DNA from: Eggerthella sp. CAG:298
GTDB lineage: Bacteria > Actinomycetota > Coriobacteriia > Coriobacteriales > Eggerthellaceae
Assembly (NCBI GenBank): GCA_000435675.1
Contig: FR895148.1
Coordinates: 83,212-107,661 of the forward strand
Direction: 5' to 3'
DNA: 24,450 bases
The translations under genes were made by a program, and so were the position numbers. Under the pieces are notes generated by a model. The model had not been told where the DNA came from. It did not search any database and worked only from the letters and a program-made list of their open reading frames with translations. The stretch's first letter is position 1. Each line of letters starts with the position of its first letter. Shown here piece by piece: positions 22,938-24,450 of this stretch.

Positions 22938-24450
22938 TTGTTCGATAAAGCCATCTTCAAACTTCCCCATATCCATCGCACGCTTGCGATCCTCGTTCTG
23001 TTCGCCCTGATGGAAACAGCGTGCATCCTCGGAGAGGCGTTCGGGCTTTCGCGCGGGCTGGTGGCCCTTTGGGAAGGGGGAGTGTTCGAAGACGCTCTTT
23101 GGAATCTCTCCCTCTTCGCTTGTTCGTTCGTTTGTGTGCGCATCACGCTCGATCTGCGTGAAGCCTTCATCTCCTCGTATGCGCTCAGGTGTGCGCGCGA
23201 GACGCGAAAGGACTTGTTCGGTGCACTCTTTCAGACGGGTGCACCGCTAGCGCAGCGTTTCGGCACCGCAACGAGTGCTGCCATGGCACTCGAAGGCATC
23301 GACAAGATGAAGGAGTATCTCGAGCTCGTTCTGCCGAAGCTGGTGAACATGATAGTCTTGCCGCTCATGTTCGCGCTTGCTATCGCCTGTGCCGATTGGG
23401 TCTCGGGCGTTATCGTTATCATCCTTTTGCCTTCGATGGTGCTGCTCATGGTGCTCATCGGTAAGACCACCGCCGAAAAGAGCCGTGTTCAGCATGGAGC
23501 ATTCAAGGTCATGTCGAATCATTTCATCGACTCGGTGCGTGGCTTACCTACGCTCTCGACCTTTGCGGTGTCGAAGACGTATGCGGATCGTGTATACGAG
23601 GTGAGCGAGCGATTTCGCGAAGCAACGATGAAGATGCTGAAGAGTGCGCAGCTCTCTGGTGCGGTGCTCGATCTGTTCGCCACGCTCGCGATCGCGGCGG
23701 TATCGATCATGCTCGGTCTGCGCCTGATCGATGGCTCGCTCACGCTGCTCCCTGCGCTCTTCGTACTCATACTGGCGCCCGAATTCTTCAGGCCTATTCG
23801 TGAATACGCCTCCGACTATCATGCTTCGCTCGATGGGGTGAACTCGTTGCATACGATCGAGTCGATGATCGCTTCGGTGAGCGTTCCACCCAGCACCAAA
23901 ACGCTACCTTCATGGAATGGATCGAGCACGCTCGAGCTTGAAGGTGTTTCACAGGCATATGAGGGAGTATCGGTCCTTTCGGGCGTTACGGCGAGCCTGA
24001 AGTGGTATGCGCGCATCGGAGTAGTGGGCACGAGTGGCTCAGGCAAGAGCACGCTCTTGCGCTTGCTGGCTGGTCTGGAGGACCCTGCGGCTGGAGCGTT
24101 CGTGTTAGACGGGCGCGAGACGCTCACGACGCTTCGCTACGAAAGCTGGGAAGAGCAGGTTGCTTACATTCCGCAGGATCCTACGATATTCCATGCATCC
24201 TTGCGCGAGAACCTTACCTTCTACAACCCGCAAGCAAGCGATGAGCACCTGCACGCTGTTATAGAGAAGCTGGGGCTGAGCGAGCTCTTAACGCAGCTGC
24301 CCCAAGGCCTCGATACGTTCATAGGCGAAGGCGCGCGTGGGCTTTCGGGAGGGCAGGCACAACGGATCGCCCTAGCGCGCGTGCTGCTCGACGAACGCAA
24401 GCGGATCGTCCTCTTCGATGAGCCAACGGCGCATCTCGATATCGAGACCG
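22938..24450 (+). CDS. cydD: CydD-type thiol exporter ABC subunit (3' end outside window)
   Basis: Fused membrane and ATPase subunit of the CydDC-type ABC exporter that moves glutathione and/or cysteine outward and is needed for cytochrome bd assembly in E. coli. The 504 visible residues show the exporter membrane domain (about 1-320, six helices) then the nucleotide-binding domain: Walker A GTSGSGKST (364-372), Q-loop YIPQDPTIF, signature LSGGQ (469-473) and Walker B IVLFDEP (Asp494-Glu495). The frame has no ATG near its start; the TTG at 22938 is preceded by AAGGG eight bases upstream, overlapping the PNP stop, and yields the FDKAIFKLP opening that resembles CydD. Assignment to CydD rather than CydC or another half-transporter is by overall similarity and unproven; cydC would be expected next. 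Confidence 0.82.
   Translation, partial: MFDKAIFKLPHIHRTLAILVLFALMETACILGEAFGLSRGLVALWEGGVFEDALWNLSLFACSFVCVRITLDLREAFISSYALRCARETRKDLFGALFQTGAPLAQRFGTATSAAMALEGIDKMKEYLELVLPKLVNMIVLPLMFALAIACADWVSGVIVIILLPSMVLLMVLIGKTTAEKSRVQHGAFKVMSNHFIDSVRGLPTLSTFAVSKTYADRVYEVSERFREATMKMLKSAQLSGAVLDLFATLAIAAVSIMLGLRLIDGSLTLLPALFVLILAPEFFRPIREYASDYHASLDGVNSLHTIESMIASVSVPPSTKTLPSWNGSSTLELEGVSQAYEGVSVLSGVTASLKWYARIGVVGTSGSGKSTLLRLLAGLEDPAAGAFVLDGRETLTTLRYESWEEQVAYIPQDPTIFHASLRENLTFYNPQASDEHLHAVIEKLGLSELLTQLPQGLDTFIGEGARGLSGGQAQRIALARVLLDERKRIVLFDEPTAHLDIET

Overview
The window looks like ordinary chromosome from a moderately GC-rich actinobacterium of the class Coriobacteriia, probably near Eggerthellaceae. 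This is an inference from the family character of the proteins (two-subunit glycyl-tRNA synthetase, pyruvate phosphate dikinase with its regulator, paired YhgE/Pip proteins, a CydD-type exporter); no marker gene settles the taxon. No insertion sequence, phage gene, CRISPR array or tRNA cluster was seen.

Layout. 1-7432: a same-strand run of a signal peptidase I (cut by the window start), glyQ, glyS, the dikinase regulatory protein and ppdK, closed by a clear terminator; short gaps (4-84 bp) suggest cotranscription of most of it. 7433-8401: no protein gene, but a complete tmRNA (ssrA) on the minus strand with its own promoter and a shared bidirectional terminator, then a 350-base leader with several hairpins. 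8402-13437: a PuuP-like APC permease, the glutamate/GABA antiporter gadC and glutamate decarboxylase gadB, closed by a strong terminator. 13613-18405: two overlapping genes for large YhgE/Pip (EsaA/YueB-like) membrane proteins. 18473-21918: a YbhN/UPF0104 flippase-like membrane protein (minus), an MntE-like manganese exporter (plus) and a WYL regulator (minus). 22025-24450: a well-formed promoter, purine nucleoside phosphorylase, and a CydD-type ABC exporter that runs off the window end.

How they work together. GadC brings in glutamate, GadB consumes a cytosolic proton to make GABA, and GadC exports it: a complete acid-resistance/GABA module. The regulatory protein and PPDK form a phosphorylation-controlled pyruvate/PEP switch. 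The YhgE/Pip pair is probably a cell-surface complex of unknown job. No clear new system is proven here. The best leads are the paired YhgE/Pip proteins with an extra C-terminal membrane module, the long atypical GadC tail, the structured leader before the APC permease, and the tandem C-terminal domains of the Mn-type CDF exporter.
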